DNA from: Armillaria gallica
Lineage: Eukaryota > Basidiomycota > Agaricomycetes > Agaricales > Physalacriaceae
Assembly: GCA_037576215.1 (NCBI GenBank)
Contig: JBANDB010000014.1
Coordinates: 1,116,001-1,180,000, forward strand
Direction of reading: 5' to 3'
DNA: 64,000 bases
In this document: positions 63,440 to 64,000 of the stretch, in pieces
Numbering within the stretch: position 1 is the first letter of the stretch
Layout: each line of letters opens with the position of its first letter
Notes under the pieces: model-generated
Seen by the model: the letters and a program-made list of their open reading frames with translations, nothing else
Databases searched by the model: none
What the model was told of the DNA's origin: nothing
Translations under genes and position numbers: made by a program

Positions 63440-64000
63440 TCAAGGAGATATGGGGATTGTATGAACGGTGATGCCTTTTTTAGCGTCCGCTCTCATCCAC
63501 TCCGACAGTCGAGGGAGTGGTATGGGCTTATCGTGATCGTCAACGTCGCGGGGAAATGCCCCCCCAGATGTCATGAACGATTCCATACTGAAATGCGACT
63601 GACCCGGTCGGGTCAGAACATGAGATTCGCGGAATCGTTCAATGAATCGGGAGCCCATAGATTGGGGTTTAGACTCGGCTCTAGGTGGGGCCGGAGGCGT
63701 TCTGGGAGATTGAAAGGTAGGTGAACTGATCTCCTCGCTGGATCTTCGCGACGAGTTCGCAGAGGTGGAACCATCACTGCGCTTTACAAATGGATCGTCG
63801 ACTCCCCGCCGAATCTGGGTCTTATCTGCCCAGTGTGTCTTTTCGGCCACCTTGCGTTTGCGATCTCCCGTGGAAGCAATGTCACCAAGATATTGGCTCC
63901 ATGAATCGTTTCCATATCCCAATTTTGCGGCGACCGTGTGGGAGGAACCTCCATCGGACGATGCCTCGGGGGTAGTGGAACGGTACCAAGGGACGGTGTA
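63440..64000 (-). CDS. C-terminal end of an unknown protein (cut by right window edge)
   Basis: Not recognised. The frame is open from the right edge to a stop at 63440. Seen: YTVPWYRSTTPEASSDGGSS, LGYGNDSWSQYLGDIASTGD then RKRKVAEKTHWADKTQIRRG, Ser-rich stretches and PLPRLSEWMRADAKKGITVH. It is basic and mostly disordered, with no clear domain. The rest lies beyond the window, so family and function cannot be told. It converges on Hv1, about 146 bp away. Confidence 0.65.
   Translation of the reverse strand, partial: YTVPWYRSTTPEASSDGGSSHTVAAKLGYGNDSWSQYLGDIASTGDRKRKVAEKTHWADKTQIRRGVDDPFVKRSDGSTSANSSRRSSEEISSPTFQSPRTPPAPPRAESKPQSMGSRFIERFRESHVLTRPGQSHFSMESFMTSGGAFPRDVDDHDKPIPLPRLSEWMRADAKKGITVHTIPISP

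Overview
This window is a gene-dense stretch of fungal nuclear DNA, most likely from an agaricomycete basidiomycete. Almost every gene is broken by many introns of about 45 to 75 bp, with GT..AG (sometimes GC..AG) ends and CTAAC/CTGAC-like branch points. The proteins (Prp28, Ubp15, Nse1, eIF2B epsilon, Nop2, Yos9, kynurenine pathway enzymes, a fungal Hv1 channel) are eukaryotic core genes in fungal form. I cannot name the species. No rRNA, tRNA, CRISPR array, intact transposon or virus was recognised. Gene models were built by joining open frames at splice sites that keep the frame. Outer ends are usually firm; some inner exon borders are approximate.

Layout, left to right. 1-7 kb: citrate synthase (cut by the left edge, minus), Sec66/Sec71 (plus), the large deubiquitinase Ubp15/USP7 (minus). 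7.5-13.2 kb: one long disordered Ser/Pro-rich protein with an internal 318-bp tandem repeat. 13.6-18 kb: primase large subunit Pri2, phosphatidylserine synthase and Nse1 in a row on plus. 18-22.8 kb: a mitochondrial-type AAA ATPase and phosphatidylinositol synthase (minus). 22.9-30 kb: asparagine synthetase (plus), a DH-domain RhoGEF (minus), a small class I methyltransferase (plus). 29.9-36 kb: about 6.1 kb with no gene I can support. 36-41.2 kb: an EF-hand protein (minus) whose 5' end overlaps that of PRP28 (plus), then a Hal4/Sat4-like kinase. 41.2-43.4 kb: a second gene-free stretch. 43.4-46.4 kb: Yos9 (minus) and a four-AT-hook protein (plus). 47-52 kb: kynurenine 3-monooxygenase, kynureninase and kynurenine formamidase side by side. 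52-64 kb: PMP3, eIF2B epsilon, an Ala/Glu-rich disordered protein, a Sur7/PalI membrane protein, Nop2, a FUN14 protein, an Hv1 proton channel, and the C-terminal end of an unknown protein at the right edge.

Most neighbours are unrelated housekeeping genes. The clear functional grouping is the kynurenine cluster, three consecutive genes that together convert N-formylkynurenine to 3-hydroxyanthranilate. A looser pairing is phosphatidylserine synthase and phosphatidylinositol synthase 5 kb apart, two CDP-alcohol phosphotransferases that compete for CDP-diacylglycerol. Other notable points are four introns that keep frame only with GC..AG ends, overlapping divergent 5' coding ends (PRP28/EF-hand), a 53-bp divergent gap (FUN14/Hv1), a tiny five-exon PMP3, and a RhoGEF whose DH domain is split by a long disordered insert.
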